Assembly: GCF_036417845.1 (NCBI RefSeq)
Contig: NC_089980.1
Span: 129,420,516-129,484,515, forward strand
Length of the DNA: 64,000 bases
Source of the DNA: Apteryx mantelli
Lineage: Eukaryota; Chordata; Aves; Apterygiformes; Apterygidae
Direction: 5' to 3'
Shown here: positions 1 through 10,350 of the stretch, one piece after another
Position numbering within the stretch: position 1 is the first letter of the stretch
Layout: every line of letters starts with the position of its first letter
The notes under the pieces: generated by a model
The model's input: only the letters and a program-made list of their open reading frames with translations
What the model was told of the DNA's origin: nothing
The model's database searches: none
Translations under genes and position numbers: made by a program

Positions 1-3000
1 ACTCTAAACTACAAATCTGTGTCAAAGATGTATGATGGAAAGGACATACTAGTCCATTTTGTGCTAGTTCTGAAGCATTAAATAAAAACTGTGAAGTGTT
101 ATTTGTAAAAACAAGTAAAACTACAAAACTAACACTGTACAAAAAATCAAATGAAGAAATGTAGTTACCTGAAAAGTCTTTTAAAATGCCATAAAAACCA
201 ACCCTGCATACCTAAGGCAGCTCAAAACAGTAGGCTGCATTTATCTAAAATGAGCAAAGTAACTGGGAGGCCTCATAGTCAGGGATCGCTTAGTGATCTA
301 GCAATCTAACGCTTTCAGTCTGTTTTGCTCCTGTCTCCTCCCCTCCCCGAGCAGTAAAACAGCTAGGGAAGTTTCACTGGTGACAGCAAAAGTATCTGTG
401 AAATGTGTGGGAATGGGGTACAGGCCACAAGTTATTCACGGTTAGAACTGTAATGATAAAAAAAGCTGAAGAAATGCAGAAAGAAAACTGGAAGCCGTTT
501 TCATTTCTGAACCCTGTATAGAGACCCTGTACAGGGGACCGTGGATAGATCTAAGTAGTATGAAACCTAGTTTTAGAACTGGACCTACAGTATCATCACA
601 AAATTTGTAATTCATTATGGCTAATGACCATTTAATGAACACCAAGAAAATGTGTGCTCCCTGGAGGAAGGGTAGCATGGAAGAGAATAATTTCTGGGTA
701 TTAATTTGTACTGGACAGTCTCTTGTCAGTGCCAAAAATTATAAACCACCAATTACTGAGATAACTTTTCAGCAAAGCAGAGCAGTACCCAAGAATTGGA
801 AAAGTCTTAGATTGAAAAGATCCAGATTGTGAATTTAAATCAGGAATAGATGGATCTGTTTAATGATTCTGACAAGCAGCAATGAGAAAAGTGGGGATCA
901 ATGGCTGCAAATGTGTACCAGTGATTAAAGTCGTGGTATAGAGCAACTGCAAAAGAAAAACTGCTTCCCTAACATCCCCCATCAACCTTGTTCCAACAAG
1001 CTACTTCATGCATACTGACATGAACAGTTCAGGAGAGTTTTGGGGGCAAGTGATCAAGAAATCAGAAAACATTTTCAGACCCCAAAATGATGCAAGCCTA
1101 CACTGGTCCAATACAAAGCTAGTAATGAAGAGGGTGATCAACACCCTGCAGAAATGGATTAGAAGGCCTACCACAACTTTAACCAACCTTTGGATCTCAC
1201 AGATAACTTTGGCTTAAAAAAAAAGTTCAGAATGTGATAGTGACTATAGAAAAATCAAATTAAGCTCTTCTTAATTACCATTAATAATTATAATCCAGCT
1301 ATTACAGCACACTCAGTTTTGATTTCCACACTACTCTCAAGAGGAGGAAACAGCAAATGAAAGAAGAGAGTATCAGGCACAATTGCAACCTTTACAAGAA
1401 CAGTCATAGTCGTGAAAGCATCAGTTGTTGGGCTATAGCACTCTACACAATAGGCAAAGAAATCTCACTTTTTGTACTTCTGGCAATGAGATATTGATTT
1501 TTACTTCTGATCTCATTTCTCCTTTGGTAATCACACACCTCAGTTTTTGCTTGTGCTGACATTCCTTTTATAAAGGTCTCAAAAACCCAGTTATGCCTGT
1601 TACTGGGTAGACCACATGGCCCTCCATTTAGCACCGCAACTTTATCACCAAGTTGGTCTCATGAAGCATCAACACTCCAGCAAGCCAAGGCAGCTGCCAA
1701 GAAAATCATGATATGTTATCCCTGGTGTGGCTGAGGGTCCCCTGAGACCCTATACAGTATCAGCAACTATAAACAGACCCAAAGCTATTAAAAAAAAAAA
1801 AAAGATGACATTCTAAAACTGGAACTTGCTTTATCCGATGCATTTATGGTGGACGAGGTCCTACATGTGATGCCCTATCAGCTTGTTAATTCATACCCAC
1901 ATGGTAGCCTCCATATGATAATATCTTTTCAAAAGTGTTAAAACATCACAAATTCTTTCTGTTTTATTAAAAAGAGGTATTTACTTTATAAGCATCATTA
2001 AGTGGGGGAAATCCCAAAGACTGCAAGAAAGCTGTAGCTATATTCCTAGCAACTCCCCCAATTACCAGTTACGCAAGCCTGATGCTAAAGCTAAGAATGT
2101 TGATGACCTAAAAACAAACAAACAATAAGTTAGTAGCTTAAAGAAACAAGTGCACACAAGGAGGTACCAATGCATTAATTTGCAAAGTGCAATATGGCTT
2201 ATTTTCCAGAATGGAAAATAGAATTTCTGGAAAATGGGAAGGTTCTTAGATTTAATTCTAAAGGAAGAACCAGTCATTCACTTGCATGTAATTTTGAGAT
2301 CTACTGGATAGATGAAGTCACTTTTAAAGGTATCTTTCTCTCTGAATACTGCATTAAGAGTATTCTGGACCCAGAGGAAGATCTTGGCTTTTAAAACTGA
2401 AATCCCACTAAGGAATAAACTGAAGGTAGAGGGGTAAGTAACAGGTGGACCTAGTAAATACATGTTAGATATATGATCTGGGATTAGACTGCAATCTTAG
2501 CAAAAACCTCAGTCAAGTAAAGACAGTATTTCTTCATAACAGAATGTAAAAAGCTGGAGCTGAAGTGCAATGTCTTCACGGCAGAGAAGGTTTCTAGGGA
2601 GGAAACTATGCCAGGTCTCGTCTGAGCAGAAAATTTTACAGAAACAGCAGACTTATGTCAAGAGCATGTTGTAAATGAGCTTTCCCAGCTGCCTGCAAGA
2701 AAATCAAGCAAAAAGCCAAAATTCTACTATAGAAAACCAAAGGGAAACAAATCATATTTTAGAGCGGATAGCATGAAAAAAAAAAAATCACAAAGATGAC
2801 AAAATCTCCAAAGCCTGTAATTTGTTTAATTATTTATTTCTGTATCAATCATGTTGGACAGAGTATCAACATTTTGGGAACTGCAGGGAAAAACTAAGAT
2901 ATAACACCATGATTACAGACTGGCTTAAAATCTCACTGAAGTTAGAGGTAGGAATGCTACAATTCACGAAAGAAGTTGCAAAAACCCATTAAGTTCATTT

Positions 3001-6000
3001 CTGGATGTAGAAAAATGAAATGTCAATGGCCTTCAAATACCAGCATATATTACTACCCAAAAGAAAGCATGTTTGAAGCTGAAGAGGCATGTGAACTATG
3101 TGGGAGAAGACTTGGCATGGGCCTTCTCCAAGTATTGAAGCAAAGGGTATTACTTCCATAGCAGAGAGAGAGAAATAGCAGAACATACTGCAGAAAAAGT
3201 GAAATAGCAGAAAATTTAGGACACAGATTTTAGAAAGAGTTGACAATGGCATTAAGAACAACAGAGAGCGCAAGAAAGAGAGAGAGAGAGAGACAATAAA
3301 TGTGCAAACACGTACACTTGTGGTCTAAGGGTCTGGGAACAAAGCTTGCTCACTAAACAAAAGTGGTGCTTCTTTGTTGTTTCATTTCTACTGTATATAG
3401 GGAAAAAAAAAGAACTTCGCACAGCCTTTTAAAAAAAACAGTATCAAGTCAAAGAAAAGACTTGGCTCTACACTGTATGCTCTATACTTTTTATTTGCTT
3501 TCCTATATCAAACAACTTGTAAGACCCACATTTTTGTTGGACAGCTGTTTAAGTTATATAGGTAATTCAGAAAACATTCAAGCACAAAAAAAAGTGTTGG
3601 TAAACTACATATGCATGTAAACAATAGCACCCAAAAGTTGTAAGTTTTTTTAAAAAATTCCATCTTTCGGCAGCACTAATGACAGGCAAAAGAAAAAGCA
3701 GTTGCTGCTTCATCTAATGTCAAATACCTACTTTTCCACCACATATTGGAATGAGGTTCACCGTTTAATGGAGCAGAGCATTCTTCCTTTGTCCTTGTTT
3801 AATAAGGCAAAGCTCAAAGAACGTAAGGAATACTAGCTGGAAGCAGATACCAAAGCAAAAAGAGCATACGGTCATCCAATTAGCAGTAGGCTTTCCTTGA
3901 TTGGATTCCCTCAACCTTTGCTGTGCTATCAGCCTTCCTATATTTCTACACGTATCAGTCCTTACATGTTTCTTCCACATTTTCACATTAATTGTTCACC
4001 CTTAGGCCAACATTGCCTCTTAAATCAAAGCAGTTCTAGTTAGCTCACACTGCAGGCTTTTTCTGCCTGTTTTATTGTTTCAACTTGCATGCGTTCTTAT
4101 ATTAACTGCTTATCTGGCCTTTGCCTTCACTGATGCCCCCTCTCTAGGTACTGCTGGTTGCCATGCTTCCTGACAGAGTCATAAAGAATTAGTCAAGATA
4201 CTTCCTATTTACAGTGGATCAACCTACCAGTCTCAACAACATCTTCCAGTTTCCTCTCAGCCTGTATTTGCTGCTCACCACCTCCTTCCTATGTTTACTG
4301 CAGCAGCTGTAGAGTCTGATGATCATTTATTAAGCTAAACAGGCTATGAAGCAGTCAGAGGCAAAGAGGCCATAGGGAGCTTTAAGCAAAGGACAGAGGA
4401 ACTAACAGGAGAATCAATGAACATGAGACATAACAAGCAAGAGACTACAAAGAAAGATATCAGATAATTATATTATTGTAGTGGCTCAGAAGGAGATCTA
4501 ATGTTATCTGCACTGTTAATATTGGGAAGGACTTGGATTCTGGGCCTTGTAATACATGATGGTGAAGTTCATCATTCTGCTGATCAGGTAGAAGGGACAG
4601 AGACCAGAGTTGAACAGATAGTCTGAAAAAAAGCCAGGCAGTTACTGAACAGCATCTCCAAGATGCCACCAGTGCCACTGGAAGACCTGCACATGCCAGT
4701 GCCCTGACGTGCAGACTTAGGGGTCTGATACCAGTGGAGGACTCCAGTCAATTCACCGTGCTGGAGGCACTGTAACTCCAGCAATAACTTGTTCCTCAAA
4801 ACAAGAGTAACCCTTGAACTATCCCTGTTTTGCACAAGGACCCAGATCCTCCCACTAAAATAACCCTGTCAAAGTCTGACAGCACTGGACTAAATACAAA
4901 TACATATACGAAGCCTGTGTTCTTCAGAAGCTGAAATAATGATCCAGTTCTCATTATCTGATAACTGTTTTATTTCCAAGTACTGCTCTAATTTCTTGAA
5001 AGATAATATGGGGGGATGGAAGTGAAGAGGAGACTGTATTTCCACAAAAAAATTAATAAGAGACTTGAGTGAAGGATCTGTCTAAACAAAAGAAAATGGA
5101 ACAGATTCTAAACAGAGGCAGCAGATAAGACAGAAAAAGGGAAGGACCAAAATAACAGAAGGGTTATTAGGAGCAGCAGACCAAACAGTAGGAAGTGAGG
5201 ACACTTAAGGAAGTCTATGTACTACAGTTTGAGCTACTCTCGCCTTCTCTACTCATTTTTTTGTTGTTGTTGTAACCAAATTTGCATTTCCTTCCATTCA
5301 GGACCATATTGCTAAATTATATTTTGCTTTATGCTGACTTGTCATTCAGGCTGCTCATATGTAATATTTTAAATTACAAATGCAAATTATGCAAACTTTC
5401 CTTTCAGAAGAAATCCTGCCCTACTTGGATTTGTAGTATCTCTAGTTAAACCTAGTTCTGGCTCATCAGAATTACCCAACAAACAAAAACAAGGCACTTA
5501 CTGCACAAGGCACAGCTATGTTAGGTGGTTGTGCAACCCTAGCTAGGTAAATAAACAATTCTTTCATTCATTTCACTAGTCCACTGTACACTCAGGCTAG
5601 TATTTCAGAGTGATATTCCAGATTTGTTTCGAGGTTACAGTTCTGTTAGGGTCAGTCCTTTCACGTTACACATTTGTTTTCCATTATAAAAGTTCCTTCA
5701 TCAGACTGACTTACTTCCCCCACTATAACCTGTTTATGAACCCTACTGCACACCTAAACACTATCATTTGAAGTGCAAACTGGAATCAAATTTGGTCAAG
5801 CATTTTAATGAAAATTCACAGTATTATACAGCAGACTTAAGAGCAGAAAAAACATCGTTAAACCACTACTAACTGCATATGCCTGATTTATATCAGGCAA
5901 ATACTAACTGTCATTCACATCCTGCATATATGTTGTCTGTAAAAATGTATGCAAAATACGATTAAAACCCAAACCCTGAAATTTCATTCCTAATACTTGG

Positions 6001-7700
6001 CATATATAACCGAGACATTATCCAAAATGGGGACCCCTACTTTTTCCTTGCAGGGTACCCACAATGAAACATAACAACAGGAAAAGAGTCACTAAAAAAC
6101 ACAAAGCTATCAACAAAACTAATAGCAAGATCAGTGCTAGAAAGCTTTAGAGTAAATCTTGTCAACTTTATCGGCAAACCCTTTGGCTTGGCAGTCATAT
6201 TGGAAATTTAGTTTTATGATTGCCCATGCGCAGTTTTTCTAATTGCCTTCATGAATCACATGGAGTAGATGAGCAGCTAATAACTGATCAGTAGCTCTTC
6301 CAATATAGGAAGTTGAAAGTACCAAATACAACGAGCTGGAGGCGAGTTCAAAACAAAAGGAGGCACCTCCTTATTCAGCGGGTGTTTGACCCACGGGGCT
6401 TCTTGACACTGGATGCTGTGAACATTAGTTTACATTGGTGCAAGGCAAGAACAAATTCACGGAGAAGAAATCTACTGGGAAATTCGATGTCTTTAGTACA
6501 TCTATTCCAGAAAGTTCCTGGGCTGGTGATTGGAGGCTGAGCGGATACTTAGGGGGTAGGGGTAGGTGAAGTGAAAACATGTATGTTTGCCTCTTTCATA
6601 AAGATCTGCTTAGGGCACTGTCAAAGGCAAGATTCTTGACAGACGCCTAATTTTGTTTGCTTTTATACATTTTTTGCAGTAATTCCATGATGGAAAATAC
6701 TAAATGTTAGTGCTATGACTTAGCAACTTCTGTAAGTATGTGCATACTTCCTTCGCTGGCACCATAAGCAAGCACCTCAAGAAAATAACACTATGCTAAT
6801 AAAGAACTGCAATAATCTTAATTAATAATTGAAGACTTACAAGTCTCTGAGCCACACAAGATACAAATTCACATCCAGACCCTGCAACAGGTCAATGCAG
6901 ACGCCCTTCGAACCTTAATTGCACATTGTAAAGTCCCCGAGGGCCAGAATTGTGTTGCATCTTAAAGAATGAGGGCCTGAATCATTTAAGTAGTTCAAGT
7001 CTTTCAGTGATATAACTTCCATATTATACTTAAATTGCAAAAGAAGAAGCCGTTTCATTATTGTTGCAGATGCCACAAAAATGTTAGCGGGAAGAAAGCC
7101 TTCAACAATTGTCATGTCTCAACAATGCTTCATCATCACCATCTTCATTTTCTTTTACATTTCCATATCATCATTTACACTGCTTCCTGGACCTGCTGCT
7201 CACCTCATCCGGCGCAGGCATCTCTTCTCTTTCGCATCAGCTACCTTCAAGCTTACATTACCGACAGCGATGCTGCTTTGGGACTGATACTATGAACAAC
7301 ACTGGCAGACAGGGGACTCCTGAAGAAGGGTGTGTGCACGCTCACTGGCTTCTCTGCTTTTCCAAACCATATTCTTTCCCTGCATAAGTCTCATCTTGCT
7401 TGTAGTTTTTAAGCATTTTTAACCTCATTTTCTTCATTTATAGGCCCTTCAGGCCACAGACTTTTCCCTCCTACCTGCTTTATAACTTGCTGCTTAGATA
7501 AGGAGTACTAATCAGCTGCAAGGGATGTTTCACAGGGACAAGCACTGACACACAAAAAAACACTACAAGCGGCACTTCTGCTATACTGCAGGTATTTTAT
7601 GGAAACGAAACGCTGCTTAGGAATTGTTTCTTGAAGTTTCACCACAAGACAAGACAAAAGGGAGCGGGCACGAAGCATTACCTAGTGCACGGGATGCGCT
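1..7700. other. Non-coding stretch, possible first intron
   Basis: I find no exon here that I can support on either strand. The open frames are short (under 100 codons), of random composition, and lack paired splice sites. If the minus-strand gene starting in the CpG island at 7.7-8.5 kb is real, its next exon should lie in this stretch or beyond position 1, so most of this is probably intron. Visible small features are a run of A at 1790-1803, a GA microsatellite at 3277-3293 and a T/GTT-rich run near 5260. One minus-strand acceptor-like site near 460 leads into an open stretch that stops after about 24 codons; I do not call it an exon. Confidence 0.5.
3277..3293. repeat. (GA)n microsatellite
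   Basis: About eight uninterrupted GA units follow a purine-rich lead-in. It is a simple repeat with no gene link visible. Confidence 0.9.
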
Positions 7701-7733
7701 AATCCAGCCTGAGCCCTATGCACGACCACTTAC

Positions 7734-8017
7734 CAGCACCGCTCGCGGCAGCGCGATTCTATAAATACGGCTCCTGCACTACCATTATATAAGGACACAC
7801 CGCGGCTCAGCGCGGCTCCGTGTCGGCTCCATCGCCGGGTCACCGACAGCTGCGTTACAGAGGGAGGAACCGGCGCCTCGCGGCCGCGCTGAGGGGGCCC
7901 CGCGCCTCGTTTCACCAAACTGCCCCCCGGGACCCGCCGCCGCCGCCGGGGCTCGGCCGGCAGCACCCGGCCCGCGAGGGGAGCGGCGGCCCCGCGCCGC
8001 CCCGCGGAGGCACGTAC
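7734..8017 (-). other. Alternative first-exon or exon-extension segment
   Basis: On the minus strand a second strong donor (CTG followed by GTAAGTGG) has its exon border at 7734, at the left edge of the CpG island. It could end an alternative first exon that starts inside this segment, or a longer version of the exon ending at 8018. A transcript using this donor instead of the one at 8018 would not keep a convincing coding frame, so the segment is more likely 5' UTR. This is an inference from splice-site and island position only. Confidence 0.35.
7760..7793 (+). promoter_or_regulatory. TATA-like pair at CpG island edge
   Basis: Two TATA-type motifs lie 26 bases apart. TATAAATA is at 7760-7767, in plus orientation. 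TATATAAG is at 7786-7793 and also reads as a TATA core on the other strand. They stand out because the sequence on their right is almost pure GC. They could position a start near 7790-7820 for a plus-strand transcript, or simply mark the AT-rich island border. No plus-strand exon is recognised downstream. Confidence 0.3.
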
Positions 8018-8051
8018 CTTCCGCCCGCGCGGGCTCCCCGGCACCCAGCAT
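8018..8051 (-). CDS. Predicted first coding exon, unidentified gene (partial)
   Basis: On the minus strand an ATG at 8051-8049 with G at -3 follows a GC-rich putative 5' UTR. It opens 11 codons (MLGAGEPARAE) plus one base, then meets a consensus donor with exon ending AAG and intron beginning GTACGTG. The exon would end in phase 1. Without splicing the frame runs on into arginine/alanine/proline-rich sequence typical of untranslated GC-rich DNA, which favours splicing here. The peptide is too short and too low in complexity to name a protein, and I could not find exon 2 in the remaining 8 kb of minus-strand sequence. A first exon encoding about ten residues before a long intron is common in vertebrate genes. 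The alternative is that the ATG is not used and this is a purely untranslated or non-coding first exon. Confidence 0.5.
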
Positions 8052-8070
8052 CGCGGCGGCGGCGGCGGGG
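8051..8070. repeat. Short CGG/CCG repeat next to start codon
   Basis: About five CGG units (CCG on the minus strand) lie immediately upstream of the proposed minus-strand ATG, inside the putative 5' UTR. The array is short and interrupted at its ends. Confidence 0.7.
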
Positions 8071-8749
8071 AGGTAACGGCCGGCGCCCGCAACGTCTGCC
8101 GAAGCCGGGCGGAAGCAGGCGGCGAGGCCGCGCGGCGGCGGGGCGGAGGGCGGGCGCCGCGGCTTCCGCCTGGGCCGCGCGGGGCGGGCCGCGGGCAGCC
8201 CGGCCCCGCCCGCCGCCCGCCGCCTCCCGCCGCCGCCGCCCGGCGCGGCCCGCAGGTGCCCCGAGGACCCCGCGGCGGCCCGCAGCCAGCCGGGCGGGAG
8301 CCCGCTACAGCAGTCGGGGGGTGTCCTCCGGTCTGGGGATCCGCCCGGGCGGCGCCCTCCGTTTCCCGGTCTGCGGTTCTGGGGAAGAAATCGGGGTTGG
8401 AAAGAGCCGGCTAAGCTGGCACGCTGCTGAGGCGGGGGAGGGGGTGCCGGGAACAGGGAAGCGCCCCTCGAAAAGTTCAAAGTTGCATCCAAGTGAGGGA
8501 AATCGGAACATAAACCGGCTACTTGGGAGGTAAATTCACAGTAAAGCAGCCCCCCCAAAAAAGATTTTGAGGATCAGCTTACAAAAGACATCAGTAGCAA
8601 TAAATCCTTTCTCAAGATCCTGCCAGAGACTGGTAAATGCTCAAGGTGCGAAGGGAGCTCAGAGAAGATAAGGCTGTAACGCAAAGACTAAATGAGGTTT
8701 TCCTTCCATGTCTGTCAAAGATGAACTCCGGGTGGTTTTCATGCTAGAA

Positions 8750-10350
8750 TGCTGCTTTTCTTGAGAAACGTGTTGGAAGAGCTGTCTCAAATTGAAGTTG
8801 TGGTAGAATAAAAAGAAATTGGCAATATCGGATGGCGTTTATCCAAGAGTTATTGAGGAATTCAGATATGAAGTAGTTGAACTGCTAACCATGCTGTATA
8901 ACCACTTGCTTAAGACAGCCTTAGTATTGGAAGACTGAGAGTAGCATATGTGTCAGAAATTTAAGTGGTTCCCAGAGGAATCTGGAGAACTAAAACCCAG
9001 TAAGTTTGATGCATATATTGAACAAATTGATGGAAAGGATAATAAAGGCTAGAATGAGCGGAACATGAATAAAGATGGAGAAAAGTCATCATTTTTATGA
9101 AGGGGACGTCATGCCTGTAAAATCTTTTGGAGGAGCCAAATGACCAAGTGGACAAGGAAAGCCTGGTTGATGTACTTTACCTGAATTTCCAAAAGGCACT
9201 TGACATTTAAGAGTTTCCATCAAAGACTCTTAAAAGATTAATCTGTTGTGGGATAAAAGTTAAGATCTTCAGATGGATAAGTAGCTGATGAAAAGACAGG
9301 AAGCAAAAGGTAGGAATAAATTACCATTTTTTTTCAATGAAATGGCCAAACCAGTAGGGTTTTACAGGAATTTGTGCAAAGGTCAGTGCTGTTCAATGTA
9401 CTCAGCAATACTCTGAAAAGGGAGGTGGATAGTGGAGTAGCAAAAATTGTTGTTGATACTGAGTTATTCAGGTTAGTAAAAATTGTGAAGTGCAGAAGGA
9501 CCTCTGAATTCAAATGGCACTGCAGTAAAATGACTGATTAATGTTGATATATGAGATAAAATAGTCTGAATATTTAGACAGAATAATAGGCCCTTAAGCA
9601 ATTATTGCAGCTCATGAAAGAGACCTTGGAATTGTATTAGATGCTCTATGAAATCTCAGTGCTTTGTGCTCAGTAGTGGTCAAAAAACAAATAAGATGTA
9701 GTAACCATTTGGAAACAAAGACCATCATTCTTTCTATATGACTGTGATATACTCACTTCTTGAATGTGGTGTGCAATTCCAGCCCCCCTCCGCTCAAAAA
9801 GGATATAATGAAGCTACAAAAGGTATAGAAAGGTGTGACAAAAAATTTCAGAAGTATGAAATTCTTCCATATAAAGAACACTAAATGAAGTGAAACTCTT
9901 CTGAAGCCAAGGTGAAGAGGTTAGGGAAACATGGCAGAAGTCTGTACAATGAGGAGTGAAACTTAGTTGGACAGACAATTATTGCTTATTGTTTTTTCTC
10001 ATACAAAAACTGTGGAAAGGAAATTAAACAAGTAACAGTTTCAAAACAAAAATTATTTTAGCGTCTCCTTAAACTGTGGAGTTTTTTGGGAATGTCATAG
10101 ATCCCCAAAGTTTACTGAGATTTGAAAAAAGATAAGGCAAATTTGGGGAAGAGAGATCCATCAGGGGCTATTAAACATGAAGATGCTGCTGGAAGGCTCA
10201 GGAAGCCTCACCAGTCTTTTGGAGGTTGAGCGTACCAAAGAAATATCCCAGGGTACTTGCCCTTTCCTTGGTATCTGCTGTTGGATGCAGTCAGAGACAG
10301 GACGGACTTTTGGTTGGATTTGATAGGGTTGTTTTCGTGTTCCTAGTTAC
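8750..10350 (+). mobile_element. Old, decayed CR1 LINE (ORF2 part and 3' end)
   Basis: Translated in shifting frames, the plus strand gives CR1 reverse-transcriptase landmarks in order. A block like the CR1 domain before the YLDFQKAFD box lies near 8830-8950. A VDVLYLNFQKALD motif is at about 9167-9205. A short DRKQKVGIN box is near 9290-9320. A degraded ERDLGIVLDAL segment is near 9620-9650. The tail near 10140-10345 matches the CR1 3' end, with the 'GGATCCATCAG-GGCTATTA' and 'CAGAGACAGGACGGAC' stretches. There are many stop codons and indels, so the copy is long dead and clearly older than the CR1 at 15.9 kb. The 5' end is uncertain and the element is 5'-truncated, as is usual for CR1. It starts roughly 270 bases from the CpG island edge. 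Confidence 0.85.

Larger units (their letters stand above)
7730..8480. promoter_or_regulatory. CpG island promoter
   Basis: GC content rises abruptly from the AT-rich background to a block dominated by G and C with very dense CpG dinucleotides. It falls back to background after about 8480. Several GC-box (Sp1-type) matches are visible, for example near 8139-8156 and 8181-8190, together with repeated CGG/CCG runs near 7937-7950, 8051-8070 and 8229-8240. In vertebrates such an island nearly always marks a transcription start. Two consensus splice donors on the minus strand (at 7734 and 8018) and an ATG at 8051 support a gene transcribed toward position 1. A TATA-like pair in plus orientation at the left edge leaves divergent transcription possible. 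Confidence 0.93.

Noticed and set aside
460-560. Minus-strand acceptor-like site near 460 that could join in phase to the first exon at 8018
   Set aside because: The real direction would place the exon toward position 1, where the phase-1 frame stops after about 24 codons with no similarity to a known protein.
6835-6895. Minus-strand segment with a CAG acceptor-like and a GTAAGT donor-like border (about 45 bases)
   Set aside because: It has no pyrimidine tract before the acceptor, is tiny, and looks more like repeat-derived sequence than an exon.
7035-7387. Three overlapping plus-strand frames of 68-92 codons, His/Ser-rich
   Set aside because: Three frames open over the same bases reflect local composition. 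No product is recognised and there is no splice structure.
7785-8558. Long open frame of about 257 codons on the minus strand and one of 237 codons on the plus strand across the CpG island
   Set aside because: GC-rich DNA lacks stop codons in all frames. The products are Arg/Ala/Pro/Gly-rich low-complexity sequence, and consensus donors interrupt the minus-strand frame, so neither is a protein as it stands.
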